Below, one piece after another: positions 22,180-22,721 of a stretch of DNA of 22,721 bases. The stretch spans positions 1 through 22,721 of the forward strand of contig DDWM01000037.1 in the NCBI GenBank assembly GCA_002345925.1. The letters are read 5' to 3'. Positions within the stretch are counted from its first letter, which is position 1; each line of letters starts with the position of its first letter. The notes under the pieces were generated by a model. The model made no database searches and was not told where the DNA came from. It saw nothing but the letters and a program-made list of their open reading frames with translations. A program made the position numbers and the translations under genes. The DNA comes from Actinobacteria bacterium UBA2286 (GTDB taxonomy: Bacteria > Actinomycetota > Coriobacteriia > Anaerosomatales > Anaerosomataceae).

Positions 22180-22721
<542 letters not shown>

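Overview
The window is GC-rich, every recognisable gene lies on the + strand, and the genes are packed into a few long operons with many 1-11 base overlaps. Gene content and order (lysA-hom-thrB; rho-rpmE-thyX-DUF1385-prfA-prmC-tsaC-rpiB-glyA-upp-dCMP deaminase-wecA/tagO-atp) fit a Gram-positive chromosome. The order, the GTG starts and the short Rho N-terminus suggest a deep-branching actinobacterium of the Coriobacteriia type. This placement is an inference from synteny, not from a marker-gene tree. I see no transposase, phage gene, CRISPR array, tRNA or rRNA, and no gap of 300 bases or more between genes.

Layout. (1) 1-2618: the end of lysA, then hom and thrB (aspartate-family amino acids). 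(2) 2636-4808: a Wzy/WaaL-type polymerase or ligase and a Wzz-like chain-length protein, joined to thrB without a gap. (3) 4928-10019: a tightly coupled run of a calcineurin-like metallophosphoesterase, cyclic 2,3-diphosphoglycerate synthetase, 2-phosphoglycerate kinase, a transaldolase and rho. (4) 10123-12755: rpmE with an unusual C-terminal tail, thyX, a DUF1385 membrane protein and an unrecognised small membrane protein. (5) 12852-19458: prfA, prmC, tsaC, rpiB, glyA, upp, dCMP deaminase and a WecA/TagO-type glycosyl-phosphotransferase. (6) 19485-22721: the atp promoter, a long structured leader, a short AtpI-like protein, atpB, atpE, atpF, atpH and the first part of atpA, which runs off the end.

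The most unusual content is region 3. 2-phosphoglycerate kinase makes 2,3-diphosphoglycerate and the synthetase closes it to cyclic 2,3-diphosphoglycerate (cDPG), a solute and phosphate store known mainly from thermophilic methanogens. Here both genes sit in one bacterial operon, translationally coupled to a phosphoesterase that could be the missing hydrolase and followed by rho.

The second point of interest is the atp leader. A good sigma70-type promoter carries a 14-bp perfect palindrome in its spacer. The roughly 185 bases after it can fold into nested long-range helices that close just before the first ribosome binding site, with competing alternative hairpins. I could not assign this leader to a known RNA family.
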